From Actinomucor elegans (taxonomy: Eukaryota > Mucoromycota > Mucoromycetes > Mucorales > Mucoraceae), in the NCBI GenBank assembly GCA_026027325.1, contig JAMSLZ010000003.1:806001-870000 (forward strand): DNA of 64,000 nucleotides, in the 5' to 3' direction. Made by a program: the position numbers and the translations under genes. Below, piece by piece: positions 11,130 through 24,793 of the stretch (its first letter is position 1; each line of letters opens with the position of its first letter). Under the pieces are notes generated by a model. That model was not told the origin of the DNA and did no database searches. It worked only from the letters and a program-made list of their open reading frames with translations.

Positions 11130-11814
11130 TATTAGAAACCACTTGTATAGTATAGGAAGAATAAATTGCTCATGTGTATATATATAATAGAGCATCATAA
11201 GAAAGATTTTCTCCTCCATTCTATATGCGTATTTTGCACTCAATCTCCATTTTGACTTACCAAACCTAGCAGTACTGATTATCAAATCAGATATACCATC
11301 AACAAAAACCAGGAAACAATCAGTATCGACGTACTTGATCGTCTTTAAAACATTTTTGTAGTATTGTTGTTGCTCTTTTGAAATAATACCTCTGGGCTTC
11401 ATTCTTTATCTTCATCACACTGCATTTATCTCAATAATAAACTGATGTAAACCTTTATATAATCTAAAGTGCAACTTTGATATTTTTTTTCTTTAATTTT
11501 TATAGCAATATAAGTATATGAATAATCACTATAACACTTGGATGATGATAGGCTGCTCAGTCGTTAGGTACATTTAATTACGTAGCTATACAACGTGTTT
11601 CATCTGAAAACGAGTTTCAATTTTAGAACTAGAATTGCAATGTAATCATGGCCTTGTATCAATAAGTCTTATCAAACTTCAGTAATTCAGCCAATCGTCA
11701 GATAAGCAGTAATGCTTTATAACGTTTGCGCTTTTTATTTTTCACAAGGTAGTAATACTATATGTCTAATTACCCAAATATTCAATAAATAGTTTGCAAA
11801 AAAAAAAGTATAGT

Positions 11815-12230
11815 TTACTTTGCTTGTTTTACTACATTAATGTCGTCCTGTGAAGCACTTCCATGGCCTTTCATAGCCTCCTCTATTTTCTTTTCAAAAT
11901 TTCTACTGATCAGTCACTAAAATTGGTCCTCATCTCCACCAAACAATCTTCCAATCTTATAGCTATCATTCCCTAGTGTTATTTGCTTGATGATGTGGCA
12001 GATGTATAATATTTTTCAAAAGTAAATAGTTTAATTCAAAGATTCCAGGAATTTTTTAACGGGGTTGTAGTAAGCAACACCTACTTTATTTAACAGATAA
12101 ATCAACCAATGCCGTAATTGCCAGCTGAGACAAATTTTATCATCAGCTTATATGAACCCTTTTTGTTGTTTCCAAAGATGCCAACATACAACAACAATAA
12201 CAACAATCATCCTACTTGAAACCACCACTA
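11815..12230 (-). pseudogene. Degraded coding-like relic, family unknown
   Basis: On the minus strand, protein-like segments appear in changing frames separated by stops: YKLMIKFVSAGNYGIG, then VGVAYYNPVKKFLESL, then GNDSYKIGRLFGGDEDQF, and finally EKKIEEAMKGHGSASQDDIN before TAA at 11815. The composition is unlike the surrounding AT-rich sequence, but no single frame is open and no introns fit. This is read as a decayed gene or retrocopy. The glycine-rich segment is only faintly reminiscent of a P-loop, and no family is claimed. Confidence 0.25.
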
Positions 12231-12406
12231 GCCCTTGCAGAATTATTAATAGTAAAAACACTCAGCCTTAAATCAAGAATAAGCCATGATCAGCCTAAAT
12301 GTATAAATATTTGTAGAAATTTGCGTTAGAATAGCCTCTCTATTTTTACACTCGTAATAAATAGCATAACCAAGTTTCAAGATATTATTTTGTTTATACT
12401 TTAACT

Positions 12407-12652
12407 TCAACTATCACAGTTACAAAAGGATTTTTGCCAAAATCCCCCATGCTCTTTTACAACTGGCTTCTTTTTGATGCTGGTAGTCTGTGCTTTCATA
12501 ATATCCCAGCCATGATTTTCCGTCAACTTCTTCACCCAGTTCTGTGCTGCATGCTTATTAATACAAAATTTTCTTTTGCCAATTGCAACCTTATATAACT
12601 TGGTTTTAAGATAATACAAGAGGAATTTTAGGTTATCTGACATCGAGTTCAA
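12407..12652 (-). CDS. Hypothetical open frame, 81 aa, doubtful
   Basis: This open frame is rich in Lys and aromatic residues with Cys near the end (...KSFCNCDS). It has no signal peptide, recognised domain or splice signals. It may be a fragment of a mobile-element gene or chance. Confidence 0.15.
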   Translation of the reverse strand: MNSMSDNLKFLLYYLKTKLYKVAIGKRKFCINKHAAQNWVKKLTENHGWDIMKAQTTSIKKKPVVKEHGGFWQKSFCNCDS

Positions 12653-13281
12653 GGCGCTGAATGTCTTGATATTGAGCTAAGTTAGTCAAATTATTCAAAA
12701 GATAAAAATCAGCTTTTTCTCAATTCATAGCTTCCTTTCTCTACTTATCAAAAATTACGCCTTGGTCGTTTTAATAGAAAAAAGTGTTACCCATTACGTT
12801 AGATTATCCATGTTTTAAAACAAAAATACTTAAAATTAATTACCAATTGGATCAGTACAAATACAAATTAAGATAAACGAATCCATTAATTGAATAATCA
12901 AAAAATCACAAAAAAGGTCTGCAAACCTACCAATTGGTAGCATTAGTGCTATATATCTGAAGGTATATAAACATACTTTCTATGAAATCTAGTAAATATA
13001 AAGTGCATAAACTATGGTTGCATTGCAAAGAAGTGAAAATGTATAGCAAATTTTGAAAATTCGGATATACAGGCAAGTTCGTTGGGATTTTTCCATTTAC
13101 ATCTTCACATTTCATCACTTATTTCAGTATAATGTCACATCTGATGACGAGTCCGTGTCCATAATAAGATAATATATCTATTAAATGTATTATTTGATCG
13201 AAACGCAATGATAATGTTGCATTTTAGGTATATTATACGCTGCAAACTACAAGATGTATACTAATAGTAAGTCTAATTACG

Positions 13282-13340
13282 ATTTATAGATCTTTAGGCC
13301 GATCCCGGCTTAATGTCGCAGCTGATTAGTAAGAGTTATA
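13282..13340 (-). repeat. Reversed copy of the ~160-bp repeat core
   Basis: The string TAGATCTTTAGGCCGATCCC then TTAATGTCGCAGCTGATTAG is the reverse complement of the repeat consensus (CAGATGCGACATT...GCCGAGATCGG...GATCTA). Confidence 0.6.
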
Positions 13341-14438
13341 TGGAATATAAGTTGATTTCTATTATAAAAAGAAATTGCGACAATTCAATTACGCTGTAGG
13401 TACGATCTGTTTATTGATGTAAAAGAAAGACCAAGATCTAGAAATCACACAGCTTGAGATCTTCAAATACTATGTTATTATTGAATACCAGAATCGATGA
13501 TCTGAGATCTTAAATATGCATAATGCTTATAGCTTGGCATCGCATAGCACAGTCTAGATAACAAGCATACTTTAAAGGTTGTATATTAACTACCTCGCGG
13601 AATAGTCAATCAGTATTTCATGATTAGAATGAGTTTCCTCGTCATGCATCAAAATATTTGTTTGATATAATTACTAATGAGTCAGTTTATTGACGGAGAA
13701 TTAACTGGAAATTATATGCAGTTCATGTATACTTGATCTACTAGTCTATATGTTTCTCTGTCAGTTTTGGTTTGACAATGTTACATCTGCTTAGTTTTAC
13801 GTGTTCTGAATCAAGCACCGAGTATACTAAAACCTTTTGTTAAAGAGTTTTGGCGATTGAAGCTGCTTTTTCTCATTAAGGAGATCAAATCCTTTAGTAA
13901 TACTTATTCTCCCCAAACTTCAGGTAAACTAGACTTGTCGTACCGATCATCAATGCATTAAAGCATTAATGCGACGATGGTAGTATCTAGCTAATAAAAT
14001 AGAGCTTGTAAAGAAGTTGCCGCTGCCACAGCGATATTATTATTTTCGACCAGCTGACTAGACTGGATAATATACATATCTATAACAGTCATAGCTATCA
14101 TAATTCCATGGTTCAAGTCATTGTATATAGTAAGTGAAGCTGTCAAAACAACCCAATTGCCACTTAAAAAAAACAGTTTGATCGGTTGTTAAAAACTCTT
14201 CATATCATAGTGCTTTAGGCAGCATAATTAACCCTAATATTATAAGCAACCCAATTACCTTCATTGCATCTTTAGTTCAAAGAACTTAGTATAGATAACT
14301 CTTTGACAAATCAACTAAAGTGAATTAATTATTATCGCAGAATTATGTTATTATAAATGTTCTCTTTGGATGCATTTCGTTCAGACTTTATATAAGGAGG
14401 GTAAAAGGGGGATGATACTATAGGGGCTATAGAAATTG

Positions 14439-14446
14439 TATATAAG
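14439..14446 (+). promoter_or_regulatory. Candidate TATA box for subtilase 1
   Basis: TATATAAG lies about 75 bp before the ATG at 14518. Another TATATAAGG lies near 14389. The assignment is by sequence and spacing only. Confidence 0.35.
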
Positions 14447-14517
14447 TTTACTTCGTTTTGAGGATGAAGTCCATTCTTTTGTAATCCATTTAGTTTCTTC
14501 ATTGTCTCGTAGCCGTC

Positions 14518-17500
14518 ATGAAGTTCAAAGCAAATGATGTCTTATTTGCTGGAGTTGCCTCCGCCTTCCTATGCACTCTAACTGAAGCTGCTATAGCAAT
14601 ACCGAGATCGTATATTGTAGAATATACTCAGCAAGGTGACAAACCAAACTATCAAAAAAGCATCACTGATGATTTATCACAATACGAAGACTTGTACCAA
14701 GTTCATCATATGTACTCTTCACCCATCTTTCAAGGAATGTCTTTTACTTTAAAAGATAGCCCACAATTGAATTCTAAACCTGAAAAACAGCATCTATCAA
14801 AATACAAGTCGCAACAGCCGGCATCATATGCAGCCTCCGATAAACATCACCCGGTGTTTAACCAACTTCAAAAGAATCCCATTATTAAAAACATTTATCC
14901 TATCTACGAAGTGCCTCGGCCTCAATCTTTTGCAAGTCAACGCAACGTGACATTTCCGTATTCCAATGAAGACTCTCAAATATACGATTTTCATCAAAAA
15001 TTAGGTATCACTGGTGAAGGCATTCTTGTTGGCGTGTTGGACTCAGGTATTTACATCTATCCCTTGCTTCATTCTTTCTCTCAAGGCTCCTTGAATTATC
15101 AGTCTTGATCTTTCATAGATCTTCTGTACTTTAAACGATGTTATTAATAGCATCATACTATAATGACAAGAGCTTAGTTAAAAAGGGATATACTAATAAT
15201 AGTTTTGCTGATCCATTCTCTATAATTTAGGCATAGATTATTATCATCCTGCTTTAGGCGCGGGCTTTGGAGAAGGGTATAAAGTAAAGTTTGGAAAGAA
15301 TTTAGTGCCTGCAGCTAAAGATGAGGAGTATGGAGCTGAGCCGCTTGGAGAGGACGATCCTTACGATCCCTGTACCAATACGGATAGAGGTATAACATTT
15401 TATAATTTGATACTGATAAATTATAGTTGTATATACATATTGACTCTCTCTATAGGTCATGGTACACATGTAGCAGGAATTATAGCAGGCTACGATCCAG
15501 AGAAGGTAAAGCAACCAAAACATTAACTGCCAAATTGACTTTCTCAACGGACCTTATTTATAGAATTTTTCCGGTATTGCGCCCAATGCTTCCTTAGCAA
15601 TCTTTCGAATTTTCGGATGCCAAGGCGGAGCCGGTGAGGATACTGTCATAAAAGCCATGGAAATGGCATACCAAGCAGGTTTGTTTAAACAAAATAATTT
15701 TAAATGTATAGCCAAAAATACTCATTTTACGAACTCTGCTCTTTCAAATACTATAGGATGTCAAGTAATCAATCTAAGCCTTGGAATACAAAATAGTTGG
15801 CCTGAAGATGCAATGTCTGTAGTTGCAGACCGGCTTGCGAATAATGGAGTCATAGGTACTATCCTTATAGTAAGCTGTTTTATCATCAGTCTTATTGAAC
15901 ACCATTATAGTTGTAGGAGTAGCAGGAAATCAAGGTTCTGAAGGCGTTTATTCTCAGAATGCTCCGGCTAGTGGAAGAGATGTCGTATCTGTAGCCTCAG
16001 TGGATAACTCTTTCTACCTTTCTGAAGTAATGACTTTGGATATCATACCTAATGAGAACTTTCGTAATTATCTTCAAAAGAAATGTTTTGTTCATTAGAA
16101 GTTAATTTTGCATTTTGATAGCTTATGTCCTCTCTTCAACGACTTCATCGTTCCCTAACGGTTTAATCGCACCTATTCTAGATGACAGTGGTTCTATTCC
16201 ATATGGCTGTGAAAATGACTTGAGCATCACAAGTGAAACTGCTCAAGATAAAATTCTCTTGGTTAAGCGAGGTCATTGTACATTTACGGAAAAGATAGCC
16301 ACAGCAAAAAATGTTGGCGCTATTGGTCTTTTATTTTATGATCCAGATGAAACATCTTCAAGTGTGCCTGTTGCGAAGACAGAGGCTGATAGTTTACCTT
16401 GTGCGGGTATCGAACTTAAGCTGGCCAATCGAATCATGGACCATTACAAGACAGTAGGCACAAATACGCCCATTCTAATCGAATTCCCAGATGAGCAAAA
16501 AGTCATCTACCAAGAGTCAGCTGGCAAAATTTCGAGTTTCTCAAGCACAGGTCCAACCTATGAACTTGATTTGAAACCTACAATTACTGGTATAGGTGGT
16601 GATGTATATTCAACACTGCCTTTAGGTCTTGGCGGCTGGGGTGTTCGCTCAGGTACATCTATGGCATCGCCTCACGTAGCAGGCACTTCTGCTTTGCTGA
16701 TAAACTACTACTCGAAACAAAATCAAAATATCACTTCAAAGTATAGTTGAGCAGCTTCAAAATCATGCAAAGCCGATCATGTCAACAAATAGAACTCCAT
16801 TCCATCCCATTATCCAGGGGGCTGGGCTTGTTCAACGTAAGATACAGCTCATATTTTCTTTCGTTTGTAGCCTCTATATTAACCTTTTTATAGCATTTGA
16901 CGCAATTAATAGTAAAGTCCACATCTCCCCAGCTCAAATAAGCTTCAATGATACAGCATCCACCACAGAATACAAGACACACACAATCGATATTGTAAAT
17001 TCATATACATATCCTATCATCGCTACCTTGGAAAACCTCAAATCACAATCTATTCAACCTTACGAGAACAAGACTTCCTACATTCCTACCGAACCGGCCA
17101 TTACTAACGGTAGTGTTACAGTTGACCTTGCCTTTTCGGCTACGACTGTCACATTGCCAGCCATGTCTACAACCAAGGTGGAAATCAAAGTTGTTTTGCC
17201 CGCTCCAGATGACGAAGCGTACCACTATCAAATGTATGGAGGTTTCGTATCTGTAAAGCGAACGGATACCAGTGAAACATTAGCAACTGTGCCTTACTTT
17301 GGTGTCCTAGGAAATATGATTGACATACCAGTCTTTGATCAAGGGTATCCTTATTTGGCGCCTGCAAATCGAGCAGATGATCCTCCAATCAATCAAATGG
17401 CCCCATACCGGTTTGATATAAGCAGGATGCCTATTACACAACCTGCTATTGTAATGCGCTTATTAACAGGCTCAGCTAGCATTGAGGTCAAGATCCTTGA

Positions 17501-17792
17501 CGCGAATAGTACATTCGTTGGGATCATGAGCGGTGGTCCTTGGATTTATATTCAGCGGAATAAACTTTCAGCGGAAAGCTATCGCAGCACCATCTCTTGG
17601 GACGGCAAAGTAGTACCCTCAGATAGCATTATTACAATGGAAGATGGCAAGACAATTGTGGGTGATCAGTTAATACCAGTTCCTGATGGTACCTATTACA
17701 TTTCTGTTCGAGCACTCAAACATTTCGGGGATTCTACCGTTAACAAAGATTGGGAAGAATGGAAATCAGGACCGATCGTTGTCCAAAACTAA
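14518..17792 (+). CDS. Secreted subtilisin-like serine protease with PA domain (paralogue 1, frameshifted)
   Basis: A signal peptide (MKFKANDVLFAG...TEAAIA) is followed by an I9-like propeptide (RSYIVEYTQQ) and the S8 catalytic domain. The residues are Asp in VLDSGIDYYHPALGAG (across an intron), His in DRGHGTHVAGIIAG, the oxyanion Asn in VAGNQGSEG, and Ser in GTSMASPHVAGT. A PA domain (KILLVKRGHCTFTEKI...GAIGLLFYD) is inserted before the Ser. A beta-rich C-terminal region (HISPAQISFNDT...YGGFVSVKR) resembles the Fn3-like region of Vpr/C5a-peptidase-type subtilases. There are about eight introns; one uses donor 16064 and acceptor 16121. After the active Ser the frame fails: the upstream frame stops at 16750, and the continuation (IVEQLQNHAKP) runs one base out. 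This is either a one-base insertion in the gene or a sequence error. It is tandem with a paralogue 184 bp downstream. The predicted role is extracellular protein degradation. Confidence 0.9.
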
Positions 17793-17976
17793 TGCTGAAA
17801 ACTATACTTATCGGATAATTCCCCAAAAGCCTGTATTTTCCATGCTTTGAAGCAAATATGTTCGTAGCAAATCCTAGGGTGTTCCTTTTAATACCAACTG
17901 GATTTGCTGCCTTTTATAATTTTCCATCACATCATTTCATATTAAGCATTTTCTTCATACTCATTAATAAAGACTC

Positions 17977-20900
17977 ATGAAAATTTCTTTATTAACAAGT
18001 GTGAGCATATTCATTATATGCATCCTGTCTAATGCACAAGCCAACAGCTTTGATGAGGAGAAACTTGAAGCGCTTTTAGCAGATCCCAAGTTCAAGCCCA
18101 ACAATTTGGGTAATGTGCTTCCTGGCCGATACATTATTGAATTCGATGAAAATTATCATGGCTCTTCTCTCGAGTTTGTTAGTGATGTCCAATCTGATCT
18201 CTTAAAAAGTGAACCTGGCTTCAATTCTCGTATCAAAATGAACGTTGCTCAAGAATACGATTCTCCCTCTACTATCTTTCGCGGCGTTTCTATCGCGCTT
18301 ACCAACGACGAGGAACCGCAGCAACCATTCAACAAACGTAGCGGTGAACTTCATACACAGTCCATTCATAACTCAGTACTACGAAAGATCCTCAAGGAGC
18401 ATCGTGTTAAACATGTCTATCCTGTTACCGAGATACCTCGACCAAAGATAGAAATCATCCCATCAAATATCAACGCTTATACTATGGCAGACGATGACAC
18501 TGTAATATCAAATACACCAGACATCAACTTGAAAGTAGATGGACCCCCGTTACCATTTACGCATGTTATGACTCAAGCAGACCAAGTCCATCAAAAACTC
18601 AATATTACGGGAAAGGGTATTCTTATCGGAATTATCGATTCTGGTAAGCATGAAAAAAAAAATAATAAGAGTAAAGCAATATATCAATCAATGATAATAT
18701 CTTAGGAATTGATTATCGCCACCCAGCACTTGGTGGTGGGTTTGGAGAAGGCCATCGAGTACGGTATGGTTATGATTTAGTGGGAAACCGTTTCGATGCA
18801 AGAGATCCTAGCTCTAGAGTCCAGAGAGAAACCCCTTTAGATGCTTGCGAGACTGGAAACGGTAAGAAATAGATCTCGAGAAAACTGATTTATTCCTCGA
18901 ATGGCCTAGTAAAATATTTTGTTAGGTCATGGCACACATGTAGCTGGTATCATTGCTGCTAAAGATAAACTATTTGTAAGCATAAAAGATAGTAAGAAAT
19001 GCACTATACTTACGAATTGAAACAGAATTTCACTGGCGTGGCTCCAGAGGCCACTTTAGGCGCCTGGAGAGTGTTTGGCTGTGATGGTGCGACTTCAAAT
19101 GACTTGGTGATTAAAGCGCTAATTGATGCCCACGAAGCTGGTACAGAATTGAAATTTTTTTATCTTGTGGAATGTCTCTAATATTCTAAAAACTATAGGT
19201 TGCGATATTATCAATCTTAGTTTAGGAAGCATCAGTAATTGGGCAGATGATCCAACAGCTTTGGTTGCAAATAGAATTGCTGAGCAAGGATCCATTGGTA
19301 AATATAAAATCAAGGCTATCATTAGTAGTAGTATCAATTGAAGGAATATCTCTTATCCTTTCTAGTTATTGCTGCTGCTGGAAACGAAGGTGCTGAAGGA
19401 GCGTTCTATATTGCTGCGCCTGGATCTGGTACAAAAGTAGTTTCTTCAGCCTCTATAGATAATATCTATAGCCTTGAGCAAGTTGTAGTATCTGAAGAAG
19501 GAGGAGAATATAGTAGGTTTCAGTAATAGTAATTTCTAACCATAGTATTTTATTTGACAGTATCTATCTTCTTATATAGCTTACACTTTATCCAGCAGTA
19601 CGAATAAGTTTCCTTCAGGCGAACTCGTATTATTTACCAAAGGAAACCCAAAAGATGATGCATGTGGAAATGCACAACCTGACAATGAACTAACGGGAAA
19701 GATTGCGCTTGTGCAGAGAGGCTCATGTCATTTTGACGAAAAAGCAATTACAGCTGAAAAGTATGGCGCTGTAGGCATCATTATTTACGATAATGAAGAA
19801 GGATCAGGGTTTAAGCCGCAAGCTCTGAATACAAGACTACCATTGGCAGCTATCGATTTAAAAGCAGGAACTGAATTGAAGCAAATTCTAAATGAAGACG
19901 ATAGGTACACCGGCAAGGGAATCCACTTGAATTTTGAAACATCCCTTTCACCTCACAAAACGTCAACTGGAAACAAAATGTCCAAGTTTTCTAGTGTAGG
20001 CCCTTTATATGACATGGCTCTTAAACCTGATTTGGCTGGACCTGGTGGGTACATCTTTTCTACTTTACCTATCCCTAATGGAGGCTATGGCATTCTTTCT
20101 GGTACCTCAATGTCTTCTCCATACATTGCTGGTGCATATGCCTTGTTTATGGAAGCCCACGGCAAAGATAAAGGCTCTGAATTCCTCAAAGAGCATTTCC
20201 AGAACTATGCTAAACCAGCATCTCAACTTGGCGATCGCCTTGATAATCCTGTCCGTCAAGGAGCAGGGATGATCCAAAGTAGGTTTATTATGTGAGCATA
20301 ATCGAAGAGGGGGTTTCTAATGACTATTCTTTAGTATTGGATGCCATAAGCCAATCTGTTCACGTGTCACCTGGCACTATTAGTTTTAACGATACTACGA
20401 ATATCCAGCCCCAAAAACTCACCATATCCAACCCTTCCAATGAAACAGTGACTTATCAAGTATCCAATAAGCAAAGCTTAGCTGTTGCACCTTACAACAC
20501 AACTTTGCAAGGTTTTGCTCCTCTGAATCCTCCCCATTATGCGGATGACAGGGTTGTGGCCGAGCTTGAGTTCTCCACATCTGAAGTCACATTGGGACCA
20601 GGAGAATCCGCCGAAGTTACTATAAAAGTCACCCACATTGGCGGTTCCAAACAGCCCTATCCTGTTTACGGTGGTTTTGTCCAGTTTTCTTCCTCTAATG
20701 CAGACGTCAAAGACATACATGTTCCGTATATTGGTATTCGAGGTTCCATGGCTGAGCTTCCTATTTTTGACGAAAACTTTCCTCGACTTCTTCTTAGCAA
20801 TTCAACCAAGATATTTGAAAAAAACATAGGACGTGGTGGTCTATCTCTTGGATTTGTTCTTGATCGTCATGATCAAATGTCGAGTTTTGTAACTTCTATA

Positions 20901-21206
20901 TTTCGATTATTAACAGGTACAGCTCACTTGATGACTGACGTACTCGATGTGAATATGAACAAGGTGGGCCAATTCTCGCAAGACTATTACCTATCTCGTA
21001 ATACATTGGCTCTGACAAACTTCCTTTTTACGCAACGCTGGAATGGCACCATGGTACCCAACGGTACAGAAAATTTGGGTGACTTAGTAGAGGTTGAACC
21101 AGGATTTTACTTTTTGCAGTGGAAGGCACTCAAGTTGATGTCTGATCCTGCCAAACCTGAAAGTTGGGAGTCTCACATATCTCCACCTATTTTAATTAGA
21201 AATTAG
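17977..21206 (+). CDS. Secreted subtilisin-like serine protease with PA domain (paralogue 2)
   Basis: It begins MKISLLTSVSIFIICILSNA, a clear signal peptide, then the propeptide (GRYIIEFDENYHG). The catalytic Asp is in IIDSGIDYRHPALGGG, His in GHGTHVAGIIAA, Asn in AAAGNEGAEG and Ser in GTSMSSPYIAGA. The segment after the Ser reads SSPY where most family members have A-T/S-P-H. The PA domain is KIALVQRGSCHFDEKA...GAVGIIIYD, and the C-terminal domain starts VHVSPGTISFNDT. All introns I checked keep frame, and the gene is open from end to end. Intron positions match paralogue 1, showing a tandem duplication of an intron-bearing gene. It is predicted to be a secreted or cell-wall protease. A TATA-like TTTATAAT lies about 65 bp upstream. 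Confidence 0.93.
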
Positions 21207-21946
21207 TTATATTGTGACATAAAGCGACTATAAACTAGATAATACACTCTCACTTTTTTAGAGCCAAAAAAAAAGTTATAGATTAATAAATATGGACTAC
21301 GCCAGTATTTTATTAGAACTAAATCTAAATTTTACTATATCCAGAGGTCCATTCTGACATGAACTGCTACTTATCAGATGCGATATTTGGCCGAGATTGG
21401 TCAAGAGATCTATAGATCGTAACAACTAGGCATTATAAACTGTATGGTCTTTATAGCCAATCGCTAAGATATGGCATATCTATTGAGCTTTAACCAAATA
21501 ATAATTTTAAAGATGAAACAAGTATAACGTGCATATTTTTATTTAAAGAGCCACATGAGTTAACATTTAATATTCCTGCCTATTCTAATTTAATATCGCA
21601 TCTGATAAGTAGTTTATGTCAGAATGGGCTGCTGTATCTATTCGTATTATATATACCCTTTTTTGGCTACATTATGCTCTATTAGGATAGCTACAAATAT
21701 CCGACCAGCTTCATATAAACGTAATGTCAAGTCAACACCAAATATACAAGTCACTCTTCCTAAACCGAAGCAGTTCTTGATTTACAACCAAAAGTTATGC
21801 TTCAAAAGCTTTGAATTTATTATAGTAAGAATGATATTGTTTTTTTGGGGGTGTATGAGAGATTTTGATTCTAATAAGAATAATTATTTACAGCAAAAGG
21901 GAAGTGAAGAAGAGGATCATTTTAATATTAAAACAAAGGAGTGGTT
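21207..21946. other. Convergent intergenic region with an inverted-repeat element
   Basis: The 3' ends of subtilase 2 and ADE5,7 face each other here. The interval is AT-rich and mostly occupied by the inverted-repeat element at 21349-21627. No gene was recognised. Confidence 0.5.
21349..21627. mobile_element. MITE-like element with 36-39-bp terminal inverted repeats
   Basis: The left end (21349-21387) begins CCATTCTGACATGAACTGCT and continues ACTTATCAGATGCGATATT. The right end (21592-21627), read in reverse complement, is CCATTCTGACATAAACTACT then TATCAGATGCGATATT. The arms differ by a 3-base gap and a few substitutions. The interior is about 200 bp, non-coding, and contains the GGCCGAGATTGGTCAAGAGATCT core shared with the ~160-bp repeats. 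No convincing target-site duplication was seen. Confidence 0.65.

Positions 21947-24793
<2,847 letters not shown>

Larger units (their letters stand above)
11130..14517. other. Gene-poor interval between the YEATS gene and subtilase 1
   Basis: This 3.4-kb AT-rich interval has no confident gene. It holds an open frame at 11091-11402 (minus; starts MKPRGIISKEQQQYY) that overlaps the 3' end of the YEATS gene, another at 12407-12652 (minus; ...NWVKKLTENHGWDI...), a degraded coding-like segment at about 11815-12230, and a reversed copy of the ~160-bp repeat core at 13282-13340. None has a recognised family. Confidence 0.5.

Noticed and set aside
11091..11402. Minus-strand 103-codon ORF overlapping the YEATS 3' end
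   Set aside because: No recognised motif, hydrophobic TA-driven C-terminus, and antisense overlap with a firm gene; not called as a separate feature.
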